DNA of 64,000 nucleotides from Calamus simplicifolius (GCA_900491605.1 UESW01004559.1:264582-328581), one strand, 5' to 3'. Counted from the first letter of the stretch, positions 32,341 through 43,892 are shown. The notes: a model not told the origin generated them from the sequence alone. Numbers and translations: made by a program.

Positions 32341-34449
32341 ATGAGTTCACCTTCTTGGACCTCGGAGGACGGTTCTGAGGACCGTCCTCCCTCTGTGAGG
32401 CTTCAGACTCCTCCTTCTCCTTCTCCTCCAATCGAGTGGTCCTCTGATTCGGAGGACCACATCCCTCTGGCCCGGCGATGGGCCACCGGTGGGGCCCCAT
32501 CAAGGGGCCACCGGTTGAGGGCCGGGACCTCATCGAGGGTGGAGGAGTCCCCAGAGGGGACAGCCTCCGTCCTGAAGCGACCGGATCTGGAAAGGATCCG
32601 GGCCCGCTACAGGATCCCTCGGGAGGTCGAGTTATTCCTACCAACCCTGACGACCGGGTCACCTCCTCCCGACCCGGTCGAGTGGCTCTTTATGAGATCT
32701 GCCTGCAGGCGGGTCTCCGCCCTCCCTTTCATCCTTTCTTTGTCCGCCTACTTGATTTCTACTTTTAACTCCTTCTCAACTAGTCCCAAACTCCTGTCGT
32801 GTGATTAGCGCTTTTGTTATTCTCTGTCACCGCTTAGGCATTACTCCTAGGATCAGTTTGTTTCGCAATTTCTACTCCCTCGAGCCCAAAAGGGGTGGTG
32901 GCTATTCCAGCCCCGACCCAACAGGGTCCTGAAGCTCCTCCTTGCCTTCGTCAATCAAGGGGTGGAAACCCCGTTTCTTTTTTGCCAATATTGACCAAGT
33001 CCGGCCCCGGTGGGGGGACCCCGACCTCCGAGGGAATGTCGCGGCTGTCCAGCCTGGGGATCGGGAGGCGATGGGGGTATTGCTGACCGCCGAGATCCCC
33101 CGGTACACCCTACTTTAGCGGAGGACAACTTCGAGCTGGCGGGTCTCGTCTCCCAGCGGGGTAAATTCTCCATGCTTAGTCAGAAATTCTGCTCTTCTTT
33201 CTTCCTTCCTTTTTTTTTTTTTTTTTTTTTTTTACAGTTCTGAAAACTTGACTGTTGTGCAGCGATGAAGTTCCGAGGGCGAAGTTGTTAAAGGCCATCA
33301 AGAAAAGGGCCGGGAAGGACCATCCGGGGGGCAGCAGGCCCCGGCCCCAAAGCGCTTGGTGATCCGGGCCTCCCCCCCAGCACTGGCCTCCCCTCCCGGG
33401 GCTCCGCAACACGTCCCGGCCATCGCGGAGGTCGACCTTACGGCCGACACTCCACCAGAGGCGGGAGCCGCAGCGGGAGGTGCCGTCATAGAGTCAATGG
33501 CGGGGGAGCCTGCGCCAACCGAAGGGCTCCCGGTCCCCGAGGGAGCGACCCCATCTGGCGCTAGCAGGGACTGGGGTGAGGGACCATCCGGTCCCGCCAG
33601 TCCACCCCCGAGGGGTCGGTTAGGGGTGACCGGCACACAGAGCCGGGGATCTGAAGCGGCAGAGGAAGGTGGGGCGTACCCAGGTCGCCCGGACTTTGGA
33701 CGACGGCCACTGGGCCGAGCGGGTCCTGGGCTCGGTCCTGGATCCTAGGATCACCGAAGGTCTTGGTCGTCAGAAGACGGGCGAGTTCTTCCGGGAATCT
33801 ACGCCGCCGCGTTCAGGGTAAGCAACCTTCTTGCCTTTTACCCCTTACCGTTCATGCATACACATACTTTACTGACTTGGGGGCTTGTGCGTGCAGATTG
33901 TGCACTCCCTAAAGGCCGCTAGGGAGGTGATCCGCGGGGGAAAGAACCTTCTCCGGGAGGCAGGACCGCGCGGAAGCAGCAGAAAGGGCGCTGGAGAAGG
34001 TCAAAGAGTCCTGTGCAACGAGGTGAGAGCCGCCGAGAGCAGCGGAGATCGAGGCCAACCGCGCGCGCGCGCGATCTCCCAGATGACGGAGTCCGAGAGC
34101 GTCATGGCGAGGGATATGCATATCTCGGAGCTGACCTCGGCTCTTCGGGAGGCTGAGGAACGGGCGGGAGCGGCGTCGGAGGAGGCTAGAGTGGCGAGGG
34201 AAGAGGCCGAGTGGCGAGGGAAGAGGCCGAGTGGCAAAAGAGGAGGCCGGCCGGTATAAGGAAGAGACAGGTCGCGCCAGAGAAGCTGAAAGGGCCGCGG
34301 TGGAGGCCTTTGCTGCGGAAAAAGCTCGAGCTGCCGGGCTTGTCGAAGAGTACAGGTCTGAGCGTTTCACAGACGACCTGGCCGAAGCTTCAGCCGCCGC
34401 GTTCCTCGACGGGTTCCAGTATGCCAAGGAGAGGGTGGCCAAGGATTGA
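32341..34449 (+). pseudogene. Antisense spliced gene in Tat element 1 (plant transposon-protein type N-terminus, coiled-coil C-terminus)
   Basis: It lies between IN and the 3' LTR but reads opposite to pol. ATG 32341 (MSSPSWTSEDGSEDRPPSV), then DLERIRARYRIPREVELFLP, an alternative-frame GRVALYEICLQAGLRPPFHP, then ICHRLG/SLFRNFY-like sequence to about 33.16 kb. Likely introns are about 33161-33236 (donor ggtaaat, acceptor after a T tract) and about 33817-33896 (donor gggtaag, acceptor gtgcag). The last part (33.9-34.45 kb) is Ala/Glu/Arg-rich coiled coil ending FLDGFQYAKERVAKD. The N-terminal part is homologous to the antisense gene at 59726 in another element. Frame breaks occur near 32.68 and 32.93 kb. 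Function unknown; antisense ORFs at this site are known in Tat elements (for example gene23 of maize Grande). Confidence 0.75.
33211..33234. repeat. Poly-T tract at predicted intron 3' end
   Basis: A long T run directly before acag, consistent with an intron polypyrimidine tract in the antisense gene. Confidence 0.8.
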
Positions 34450-34984
34450 ATTTCCCCCGCGCCCTGGAGGTCGAGCCAGACCATCGTCGGACTGGCCCCT
34501 TCCGATGATGAGCCCGCACCGGCGGAGCCATGAGTCTGCACCCGTTATCTTTTCTTTCTTTCTTTTGTAAGCCCGACTACGTCGGAGTTTTGTAATCCCT
34601 TTCTGTTAATGAAAATACTTCTCGACGATTTTTCTGTTGTTGACTTTGTTGATTGATATGTGGCCCCACGAGTTCGTCCGACGATTCCGGGGGAACACCT
34701 TCCCACCTACGCCACTCCGCCTTAGTTACATGAACCCGCGAGTTAAAGCTAGGTGGGGTTGAATCTTGGGAGCGGGGGCACCGCTGATCGGGGATTAGGC
34801 CGGTAGGCTCCCTCGGAGCTGTAGGCGTAACGCCCGGTCAAGCATCGGACCTGGTGTTGGTCTGGCGCGCAGCTTGATGCCCGCGGGACTTAGCTTTGTT
34901 TGACCGGTAGGGTGTCGGGTCTTGACTGTGAAGAATCATTGGTGCACCGCTCCGCCGGCGGTTAGCCGGTTTATGCCTGATTGG
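34450..34984. other. Spacer after the antisense gene in Tat element 1
   Basis: Contains the 3' end region of the antisense gene, with ctgttaatgaaaatac near 34.6 kb as a weak polyadenylation candidate. No other gene seen. Confidence 0.5.
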
Positions 34985-36562
34985 CGCAGGGCTTTGAGTG
35001 CCGACGGGGTGCCGGGCTTTTGTTGTTGAGAGCCGGTGGTACACCGCTCTGCCAGTGGTACACTGGGCTTTATGCCTGGCTGGTGCAGGGCTTTGAGTGC
35101 CGACGGGGCCGGGCTTTTGTTGTTGAGAGCCGTGGTACACCGCTCTGCCAGTGGTACACTGGGCTTTATGCCTGGCTGGTGCAGGGCTTTGAGTGCCGAC
35201 GGGGTGCCGGGCTTTTGTTGTTGAGAGCCGGTGGTACACCGCTCTGCCAGTGGTACACTGGGCTTTATGCCTGGCTGGTGCAGGGCTTTGAGTGCCGACG
35301 GGTGCCGGGCTTTTGTTGTTGAGAGCCGGTGGTACACCGCTCTGCCAGTGGTACACTGGGCTTTATGCCTGGCTGGTGCAGGGCTTTGAGTGCCGACGAA
35401 GTGCCGGGCTTTTGTTGTTGAGAGCCGGTGGTACACCGCTCTGCCAGTGGTACACTGGGCTTTATGCCTGGCTGGTGCAGGGCTTTGAGTGCCGACGGGT
35501 GCCGGGCTTTTGTTGTTGAGAGCCGGTGGTACACCGCTCTGCCAGTGGTACACTGGGCTTATGCCTGGCTGGTGCAGGGCTTTGAGTGCCGACGGGTGCC
35601 GGGCTTTTGTTGTTGAGAGCCGGTGGTACACCGCTCTGCCAGTGGTACACTGGGCTTATGCCTGGCTGGTGCAGGGCTTTGAGTGCCGACGTGCCGGGCT
35701 TTTGTTGTTGAGAGCCGGTGGTACACCGCTCTGCCAGTGGTACACTGGGCTTTATGCCTGGCTGGTGCAGGGCTTTGAGTGCCGACGAAGTGCCGGGCTT
35801 TTGTTGTTGAGAGCCGGTGGTACACCGCTCTGCCAGTGGTACACTGGGCTTTATGCCTGGCTGGTGCAGGGCTTTGAGTGCCGACGAAGTGCCGGGCTTT
35901 TTGTTGAGAGCCGGTGGTACACCGCTCTGCCAGTGGTACACTGGGCTTTATGCCTGGCTGGTGCAGGGCTTTGAGTGCCGACGAAGTGCCGGGCTTTTGT
36001 TGTTGAGAGCCGGTGGTACACCGCTCTGCCAGTGGTACACTGGGCTTTATGCCTGGCTGGTGCAGGGCTTTGAGTGCCGACGAAGTGCCGGGCTTTTGTT
36101 GTTGAGAGCCGGTGGTACACCGCTCTGCCAGTGGTACACTGGGCTTATGCCTGGCTGGTGCAGGGCTTTGAGTGCCGACGGGTGCCGGGCTTTTGTTGTT
36201 GAGAGCCGGTGGTACACCGCTCTGCCAGTGGTACACTGGGCTTATGCCTGGCTGGTGCAGGGCTTTGAGTGCCGACGAAGTGCCGGGCTTTTGTTGTTGA
36301 GAGCCGGTGGTACACCGCTCTGCCAGTGGTACACTGGGCTTATGCCTGGCTGGTGCAGGGCTTTGAGTGCCGACGAAGTGCCGGGCTTTTGTTGAGAGCC
36401 GGTGGTACACCGCTCTGCCAGTGGTACACTGGGCTTATGCCTGGCTGGTGCAGGGCTTTGAGTGCCGACGAAGTGCCGGGCTTTTGTTGTTGAGAGCCGG
36501 TGGTACACCGCTCTGCCAGTGGTACACTGGGCTTTATGCCTGGCTGGTGCAGGGCTTTGAGA
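34985..36562. repeat. 98-bp tandem array, ~16 copies, between IN and antisense gene
   Basis: ctttgagtgccgac recurs about every 98 bp from 34992 to 36458, with a truncated last copy at 36555. Copies are nearly identical except for short length variants (cgacggggtgcc, cgacgggtgcc, cgacgaagtgcc). Each contains the inverted pair ggtggtacaccg / cagtggtacactg. All long ORFs on both strands are repeat translations. Confidence 0.97.
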
Positions 36563-36599
36563 AGATTCAGATAACTAGAATTGAATCTTGTTAGCATTG

Positions 36600-37780
36600 A
36601 ATAAGGGGTGAACACCCAAACAAACACGGAGATGATGTTTAACATGAAAAAGGGATACATTACTGGTAATACCGGCGGAGGTTATCCGCATTCCACGTCC
36701 TAGGAAGTGGTGTCCCATCAAGTTCTTCAATTTTATAAGCTCCGTGGTGCAGCGTCTCGGTGATCCGGTAAGGTCCTCCCAGTTAGGGGCTAGCTTGCCT
36801 CCTTCAGTTGGCTTTGAGACCTCGCCCGTCGGAGGACTAGGTCTCCTGGTAGGAACGTCCGGGGCGCACACGCGCGTTGTAGTATTTGCGGCCCGTTGCC
36901 GGTAGGCTGCCATTCGAAGCCGCGCCCTGTCCGCATTCCTCCACCAGGTCGAGGTTGGCTCGCAGTTGGTCAGGGTTACCTTCTTCACTGTAAGCCTCCA
37001 CCCGAGGGCTGGGTGCTCCGATCTCCACAGGAATAACAGCCTCAGAGCCAAAGACTAAGCTGAATGGCGTTCGCCAGTGGGGGTTCGGGCGTCGTATGAT
37101 AGGCCCATAGCACGTTGGGGAGCTCCTCTACCCATCGTCCCTTGCAGCCGTCCAGTCGAGACTTCAGTCCTGGAGGATGATCCGGTTAGTCACTTCAGCT
37201 GCCCCGTTGGTTTGAGGATGCCCGACGGAAGTGAACCTCTGAAGATGCCCAGCTCGGAGCAGAACTCCCGGAAAGGTGCATTGTCAAACTGACGGCCATT
37301 ATCAGTGACTAGAGTGCGTGGCAGCCCAAACCGACATATGATTGACTTCCAGAAGAAAGATCTCACTTTGCTCTCGGTAATCTTGGCCAGAGCCTCAGCT
37401 TCAACCCACTTGGTGAAGTGATCCACCGCCACCAAGAGAAACTTCCGCTGCCCGGAAGCCGGGGGAAATGGACCCAAGATATCCATGCCCCACTGGGCAA
37501 AGGGCCAAGGCGCCACCAGGGGGTCAGGTGAGACGTTGGCTGTCGCTGGATATTGGCATGACGTTGGCAGCTATCACACTTCTTGACAAGCTCGGCCGCG
37601 TCCTCCTTCATTGTCAACCAGAAATACCCTTGGCGCAGGGCCTTGTAAGCTAGGGCTCTGCCCCCCAGGTGACTCCCGCATACACCTCGTGGATCTCCCT
37701 AAGGATATAATCTGATTCTGCGGCCCCACACCTAAGGACCGGATATGAGAAGATCTCCGATAAAGCTTCCCGTCCATCAT
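36600..37780 (-). pseudogene. Integrase of Tat element 1 (frameshifted)
   Basis: Zinc-binding end CDSCQRHA near 37.57 kb. Catalytic core with first Asp in WGMDILGPFPPASGQ, second in LVTDNGRQFDN, and the Glu-bearing AAEVTNR-type stretch in a different frame near 37.2 kb. The C-terminal part continues to about 36.66 kb with KYYNARVRP and APNWE in separate frames. The DDE residues are visible but the frame is broken at least three times. Confidence 0.85.
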
Positions 37781-38745
37781 CAAGAATCTCGGGGCCCTTC
37801 GCCTGAGCAGCTTGGCCTCCGCCGGGTCCCCGGGAGAGTACCGTCGGTCAAGTATCGGATGTAGGCATCCATCCAGGAGGGCTCCGGCTCCACTGGCAAT
37901 GCTTCATCCGCGGCCTCAATGCTTGGGACTTGTAGATGCTCCACGTATGTTCTCCCTAACGTCCCGTCGACCGAAGTGGCCAAGCGGGACAGCGAGTCAG
38001 CCCTGGCATTCTCTGCCCTGGGGATATAGCTGACACGGAAGTAAGAAAAATGAGACGCCTGGGACTGCACCTTGCTCAAGTAGCGGGACATGGTGGGGTC
38101 CCTAGCCTCGTACTTCACCGACTTGCCAGAAATGAGTTGAGAGTCCGTGAAGGCCCTCAAGCGCCCCGCGCCCAGCTCCTTAGCTAGTCTCATCCCCGCC
38201 AGCAGGGCTTCGTACTCCGCCTGATTATTGGTCGCCGGGAACTGGAATCTGAGAGCGTACTCCACCACGTCTCCCTCCGGGCTTGCGAGAATGAGTCCGG
38301 CTCCACTCCCTTGAGAGTTTGCCGCTCCGTCCACATGCAGGATCCAATCCTCCACCTCCCCAGATGAGGGAGGGTCCCCAAACTCCTCCGGTTGCGCCTC
38401 CTCCACATCCTTCTCGGTCCAGGAGCACTCGACTAGGAAATCCGCCAACACCTGAGACTTCATGGCTGATCTTGGCCGGATGGACAGATCGAACTCGCTT
38501 AGCTTGATGGCCCATTTAGCCAGCCGGCCGGAGGTGTCGGGGCGAGACAGGATAGCTCGCAGGGGCTGATCCGTAAGCACCACGATGGGATGAGCTTGAA
38601 AGTAAGGCCGAAGGCGCTGAGTAGAGACCACCAGGGCGAAGATAATCTTCTCAGTTTTTGAATACCTGGTCTCAGCGTCATGGAGTACCTTGCTGGTGTA
38701 GTAGATTGGCTTCTGGGCTCCGTCGGTATCCATGCGCACAAGCAC
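37780..38745 (-). CDS. Tat element 1: RNase H plus second, archaeal-type RNase H
   Basis: The longest intact pol piece: 321 codons open. Residues 1-110 are the end of the reverse-transcriptase-linked RNase H (TEKIIFALVVSTQRLRPYF, VVLTDQPLRAIL). Residues about 134-258 are a second RNase H with a full acidic set: Asp139 (WILHVDGAANSQGSGAG), Glu177 (NNQAEYEALLAGM), Asp201 (AFTDSQLI) and Asp250 (ENARADSLSRL). An additional RNase H of this kind is a known acquisition of Tat elements and would remove RNA during reverse transcription. The RT upstream and IN downstream are in other frames. Confidence 0.9.
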   Translation of the reverse strand: MLVRMDTDGAQKPIYYTSKVLHDAETRYSKTEKIIFALVVSTQRLRPYFQAHPIVVLTDQPLRAILSRPDTSGRLAKWAIKLSEFDLSIRPRSAMKSQVLADFLVECSWTEKDVEEAQPEEFGDPPSSGEVEDWILHVDGAANSQGSGAGLILASPEGDVVEYALRFQFPATNNQAEYEALLAGMRLAKELGAGRLRAFTDSQLISGKSVKYEARDPTMSRYLSKVQSQASHFSYFRVSYIPRAENARADSLSRLATSVDGTLGRTYVEHLQVPSIEAADEALPVEPEPSWMDAYIRYLTDGTLPGTRRRPSCSGEGPRDS

Positions 38746-38759
38746 AGAGCTAACGGCCT

Positions 38760-39680
38760 CCGGGGAAGCGGCCAGATATAGAAGAGCTCCTCTCCATTTT
38801 CAGGCTTGGACAGCAGCGGTGGAGTGGAGAGAAACTGCTTCAATTCTTCAAAGGAGCCCTGACACTCTTTCGTCCACTCGAAGCCGTTAATCTTGCGCAG
38901 CGCCTTGAAAAAGGGCAGGCACCTCTCCGCCGACCTTGACATGAAACGACTCAAGGCCGCCACCCTCCCCGTCAGGCGCTGCACCTCCTTCTTGCTGACC
39001 GGGGGCCGCATCTCCAGGATGGCTCTGATCTTGTCGGGGTTGGCTCGATCCCGCGCTGGGTCACCATGAAACCCAGGAACTTGCCAGCCGCTACTCCAAG
39101 GCGCATTTGTGGGGGTTGAGCTTCATCCGGTACCGGCGCAGATTGCCGAAAGTCTCCTCGAGGTCGCCACATGGTCTTCTGCGCTGGTGCTTTTGGTCAG
39201 CATGTCATCCACATATACCTCCATGTTGCGCCCCAGCTGATCCTCAAAAACCTTGTTCATTAATCTTTGGTAAGTGGCCCCGGCGTTTTTCAGTCCAAAG
39301 GGCATCACCCTGTAACAGTAGATCCCCTTCTCCGTGACAAAGGAGGTTGCTTCTTCATCCGCTGAGCTCATCTTGATTTGATTGTACCCCGAGAACGCAT
39401 CCATGAAACTGAGCGTCCCGTGCCCGGAGGTGGCGTCTACCAGCTGGTCGATTCGGGGGAGCGGGAAGCTGTCCTTGGGACACGCCTTATTGAGGTCGGT
39501 GAAATCCACGCACATCCTCCAGCTTCCACTGGCCTTCCGAACCATCACGACATTCGCCAACCAGTCGGGGTAGCGCACCTCACGGATGTGGCCAGCCGCC
39601 AACAGCTTCCGCACCTCCTCGTCAACAGCCTTCTGCCGGTCCGGGGCAAAACTCCTTTTCTTCTGCCTGATAGGGCCGGC
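38760..39680 (-). pseudogene. Reverse transcriptase of Tat element 1 (frameshifted)
   Basis: Core with WRMCVDFTDLNKACPKD, FMDAFSGYNQI, VMPFGLKNAGATYQRLMN and the catalytic YVDDML (about 39.6-39.15 kb). The thumb/connection is in another frame (KKEVQRLTGRVAALSRFM, 39.0 kb). Breaks near 39.68 kb (PR to RT), 39.17 kb and 38.76 kb. Active-site Asp pair intact. Confidence 0.9.
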
Positions 39681-40449
39681 ACTCCGGTCGGATGTTGAGC
39701 TGATGTGTAATCACCTCCTCCGGGATCCCGGGCATGTCGGATGCTGACCACGCGAAGACGTCGGCGTTGGCCCGCAGAAAGGTGAGGAGCCGGTCACGGG
39801 CTTCGTCCGGAAGCGAGGCTCCAACTCGAACCGTCTGCGCGGGGTCCTCCCCGAGGGGGAAAGTGAGCAGCCGCTCGGCCGGTTCCCCCCTCCTCTCCAA
39901 GTCCCGTGGGTCAAGGGTCTCTGATGTCGATGCAGATGGTGGTGCAAGCACTGCCCCCTGGGGACTGGGGGCCAAGTGATAGCATAGCGCCGGCAGGTCC
40001 TGCTCTCCTCGCATCTCGCCGATCCCGCTGGTGGTTGGGAACCTCACCAGGAGCCGCTTGGTGGAAATGACGGCATCCAAGAGGTTGAGCCCGGGCCTCC
40101 CAAGAATCGCGTTGTACGCCAGGGGCACACGGACTACCAAGAATTTTATAAGGACAGTGCTCTGGCACGGAGCCGTTCCGGCTGTCACGGGAAGAGTAAT
40201 TTCCCCCTCGACCCTCACAGAATCCCCCGTGAATCCCATCAAAGGCGTGACGACAGGCCGAAGTAGATCATGCGACAGGTTCATGCGAACAAAGGCATCG
40301 TAGTTCAAAACATCTACTGAACTTCCACTGTCGACCAGGATTCGTTTTACAGGGTGCTTAGCAATCGTCATGGATACGACGACGCTATCATCATCTTTAT
40401 TTACAACCCCCTCTAAGTCCTCTTCGAAAAAAGGAATTACAGCCTCCAC
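39622..40449 (-). pseudogene. Aspartic protease of Tat element 1
   Basis: An open piece of 275 codons with the catalytic triplet in ILVDSGSSVDVLNYDAF, then YNAILGRPGLNLL typical of retropepsins of this group. It continues to the RT N-terminal linker (DVFAWSASDMPGIP) and then runs out of frame near 39.68 kb. Confidence 0.88.
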
Positions 40450-42128
40450 TCCCCCTCCCCCTCGGTCTCTTCGACGGGCCTCCTGCCCCCCAGGAAATCA
40501 TCGCTACTGTCTTCTCCGTCGGGGTGTTATCAATCACCGGCGGCGCAGGCGCTGACGGGCCAGGAGCTCCTGGGTTGTTCCTTTGGACGAACTTCCTCAG
40601 GTGGCCTTGTTGAATGAGGTCTTCAATGGCTTTCTTCAGCTGTCGGCAGTCGTCGGTGTTGTGGCCATGGTCCCGGTGGTAGCGGCAGTAGAGATTTTTG
40701 TTCCGGGGAATCTTCGGGTTGATGGGAGGAGGGCGTTGCAGATAGGGCTCCCCTTCGATCTCGAGCAGGATCTGGGATATTGGAGCAAGCAGGAGTGTAA
40801 GGCCCGTCTCTCGGTGCAGGAGGTCGAGGACGGTTGTCTGGTCGGCGAGGAGGCTCGGGCCTCCTGGGGCGGGCTTCCGCAGGTTCTGGCTGGGTGGCTT
40901 CCGGGGTATGCTCCCGCCGGCCTCACGCCGGGAAAAGTCAGCTTCGTCTGCCCGGATGTACTTCTGGGCGCGGATCAGAAGTTCGGAGTAGGAACCCGGC
41001 GGCTTTTTGTCAGGGAGTATGCGAAGCGAGAAGGGCGAAGCCCCCGCTTCAGAGCCAAGGTTGCCACCGAGTCCTCCAGGTTGTAGACTTCCAAGGCGGC
41101 CTCCTTGAACCGGGCGACGTAGTCCGCAGAGACTCGCCATTCTTCTGCTGGACGGCAAACAGACTGTCTGCCACCCTCGGGATCTTCCGGCAGGCGTCAA
41201 AGTGGGCCAGAAAAGCCCTCTCCAACTGGCGGAAAGGAGTCGATGCTTCGCGGCGGCAGGCGTGAATACCAGGCCCGGGCAGCTTTTTTCAAGGTAGCCG
41301 GGAAAGCAACACACATGAGGAGTCAGTGGCCCCCTGAACTTGCATGAGCACCTTGTAGCTCTCCAAATGGTCCAGGGGGTCCGTGGTCCCGTCGTAAGGG
41401 TCCAGTTGAGGAAGGCGGAACCTGGTGGAGATAGGCTCTTCCATGATGCGGCGAGACAGAGGAGGCCGACTGTCATAATCAGTCTCCGGCAGGTGAGTGA
41501 TCCGACGGCTGAGCTCCTCCAGCTTCTGGTTGCACTCCTCGAGTCGACGCTCAGCTCGACGAGGCATCCGGCCATCAAAGGAGCCCTCCCCCGAAGACTC
41601 AGAAGAAGAGCGGGGGCGGCGATGCCGGCGCGTGCGCTCCGCCTCCTTTCCGTGCCGCCGCTTAGGAGAGATGCTGGCGTGGCGAGAGGGAGACCGGGGC
41701 CTTTTGGATGCCTCGCGGGGATGTGGCTTGGCCGGGGATCGGCGGTGATGATCTGCAGGAACGGGCGACCTCCGGCGGGAGGAGTGCTGGCTAGGCTGCA
41801 CCACCCCTGGGACGGACGGGCTCGGCTCCGGTTGCCGCAAGGCCGCTTGTTGCTGCTGCATGCCTTTGACCGCCGCCGCCAGCGACTGGACCTGGGTGGC
41901 CAGGGCAGCGAATCGATCTTCTTGAAGTGGCTGTGGAGCAGACGCAGGGGCGTCATTCTGCGGAGCAGAAGGCCCTGCCCCCTGGAGATTAGGAGGCTCT
42001 GGGAAACAGGATACGAGAGCCGGGGGGGCCTCCGCGGGTGGACCAGCCCCGCAGCGCTGCCCCCCAGCGCGACCGGCTGAAACTCCTTTCGTTCGAGTTG
42101 TCACCATGGCTTGAGGTCTTGAAGACAA
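40397..42128 (-). pseudogene. Gag of Tat element 1 (frameshifted)
   Basis: The N-terminal part is open from 42128 (alternative ATG 42107) to 41289: a Pro/Gln-rich head, an Arg/Ser-rich basic stretch, then FRLPQLDPYDGTTDPLDHLE at the gag core. After breaks near 41.3 and 41.05 kb the C-terminal part is readable: PPGSYSELLIRAQKYIRADEA, then YCRYHRDHGHNTDDCRQLKK, the zinc-knuckle-like C-H-H-C motif of Tat gag. Confidence 0.88.
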
Positions 42129-42167
42129 GAAAAGAAAGCCGCTGGTTCGAAGTCTTTCTTACACCCC

Positions 42168-42187
42168 CCCTTCCTGGCGCGCCAATC
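42168..42187 (-). other. Primer-binding site of Tat element 1
   Basis: On the minus strand, directly after the LTR end CATCA, attggcgcgccaggaaggg. The same tggcgcgccag core follows the LTR of the second element at 55.53 kb, so the site is conserved. The tRNA was not identified. Confidence 0.7.
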
Positions 42188-43887
42188 TGATGACGCCAAG
42201 TCACCTCCTTCGAACGTCGGGGAAAACAGGACGTCTCGCTCCGGAAATCCTGCAAGAAAAGTCCCCGGGGACCGGTGCACCGGTGGGGACCCTCCGACGA
42301 TCAAGTTAGTGGCTTGGGTTCAGACAAGGAACCGCTCCAGCGAAGAGAGCTGAGGCGGTTAGGGTTTTTGCTGGGAGGAAGAAAGCTCAGAAAAACCAGA
42401 GTTCGATCCCACTTACAGCGTATTCTCCGCACTTATAGTTGTCCTAATACCTACCTTTCGTAGGGGAGATTGCTTCGTACCGCAGCTACACGTCGGAGAC
42501 ATCCCCCGTACCTCCTGTTGATGTGATATCACACGTGTCCAGCGTCGCGAAGGTATGTAGTGCGCGCCGCCGGTTGACGGGACAGAGTATAGCTGCAATA
42601 GGCATGCCGTACGCCGTAGCAAGATATGGTCATGTACAGGGGCATGCAACGCGCCAAACCTCGTTATGAGGCATGGCCCTCCGTAACAGGGCACAATCAC
42701 GGAAGTACCGAACGGTATGCTGTGGCAAGGTAGGGTCATGCGCTGAAAATCATGTGCGAGCACCGTGCAACCTGGAGGTTGCTGCTTTCTTGGCAGCTGA
42801 GTCGCATGTTGATCGCAGATGGCCCCACCCTGAAGGGATGCCAGGGTGAGGGATGACCATGCATGACGATGCACCCCGGGACCGGTGGGGGGCCCCGGGG
42901 TTAAGAAATGATGACCCCACCCCCGACCCCGAGGGGGTGCCGGGGTGAGGGAATGACCATGCACCCCGGGACCGGTGGGGCCCCGGGGTTAAGAAATGAC
43001 GACCCCGCCCCGACCCGAGGGGGTGCCGGGGTGAGGGAATGACGGTGCACCCCGGGACCGGTGGGGGCCCCGGGGTTAAGAAATGACGACCCCCCCCGAC
43101 CCCGAGGGAGTGCCGGGGGTGAGGGAATGACATGCACCCCGGGACCAGTGGGGGCCCCGGGGTTAAGAGATGATGACCCCACCCCCGATCCCGAGGGGTG
43201 CCGGGGATGAGGGAATGACCGCACCCCGGGACCAGTGGGGGCCCCGGGGTTAAGAGATGATGACCCCACCCCCGACCCCGAGGGGGTGCCGGGGATGAGG
43301 GAATGACCGTGCACCCCGGGACCAGTGGGGGCCCCGGGGTTAAGAATGATGACCCCACCCCCGACCCTGAGGGGGTGCCGGGGGTGAGGGAATGACGATG
43401 CACCCAGGGACCGGTGGGGGGCCCCGGGGTTAAGAGATGATGACCCCACCCCGACCCCGAGGGGGTGCCGGGGGTGAGGGAATGACGATGCATCCCGGGA
43501 CCGGTGGGGGCCCCAGGGTTAAGAGATGACCCACCCCCCGACCCCGAGGGGTGCCGGGGATGAGGGAATGACCATGCACCCCGGGACCAGTGGGGGCCCC
43601 GGGGTTAAGAGATGATGACCCCACCCCCGACCCCGAGGGGGTGCCGGGGATGAGGGAAGACCGTGCACCCCGGGACCAGTGGGGGCCCCGGGGTTAAGAA
43701 ATGACGACCCCATCCCCGATCCCGAGGGGGTGCCGGGGATGAGGGAATGACCATGCACCTCGGGATCGGTGGGGGCCCCGGGGTTAAGAAATGATGACCC
43801 CACCCCCGACCCCGAAGGGGTGCCGGGGTGAGGGAATGACGGTGACTGCCGTTACCTTTTCTGACGACGCTGGGATCAGTCGTATCA
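42188..43887 (-). repeat. 5' LTR of Tat element 1
   Basis: 1,700 bp, colinear with the 3' LTR. On the minus strand it starts TGATACGACTG and ends GGCGTCATCA. It contains a GC-rich array with about one more unit than the 3' LTR, plus scattered substitutions and small indels relative to it. Confidence 0.93.
42860..43845. repeat. GC-rich tandem array in 5' LTR, ~89-bp unit, ~11 copies
   Basis: Same unit as 30885-31805. The gggaccggtggggg / gggaccagtggggg word occurs about eleven times here against ten in the other LTR. Confidence 0.95.
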
Positions 43888-43892
43888 GAAAT
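43888..43892. repeat. Target-site duplication GAAAT, right
   Basis: Matches 30209-30213. Confidence 0.85.

Larger units (their letters stand above)
30214..43887 (-). mobile_element. Complete Tat-lineage Ty3/gypsy LTR retrotransposon, 13.7 kb
   Basis: On the minus strand: 5' LTR 42188-43887, PBS, gag, PR, RT, RNase H, a second (archaeal-type) RNase H, IN, a 98-bp tandem array, an antisense gene, PPT, and 3' LTR 30214-31849. The LTRs begin TG and end CA, and the flanks carry a 5-bp GAAAT duplication. A second RNase H after the first, and extra ORFs between IN and the 3' LTR, are known marks of the Tat lineage (Retand-like). Gag, PR-RT and IN are each broken by frameshifts, so this copy is not autonomous. 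Confidence 0.95.

Noticed and set aside
34838..36660. Long overlapping ORFs of up to 283 codons on both strands
   Set aside because: They are translations of the 98-bp array (period near a multiple of three); no non-repeat protein is encoded.
40583..42080. Plus-strand ORFs of 140-250 codons opposite gag
   Set aside because: They are shadows of GC-rich gag codons on the minus strand.
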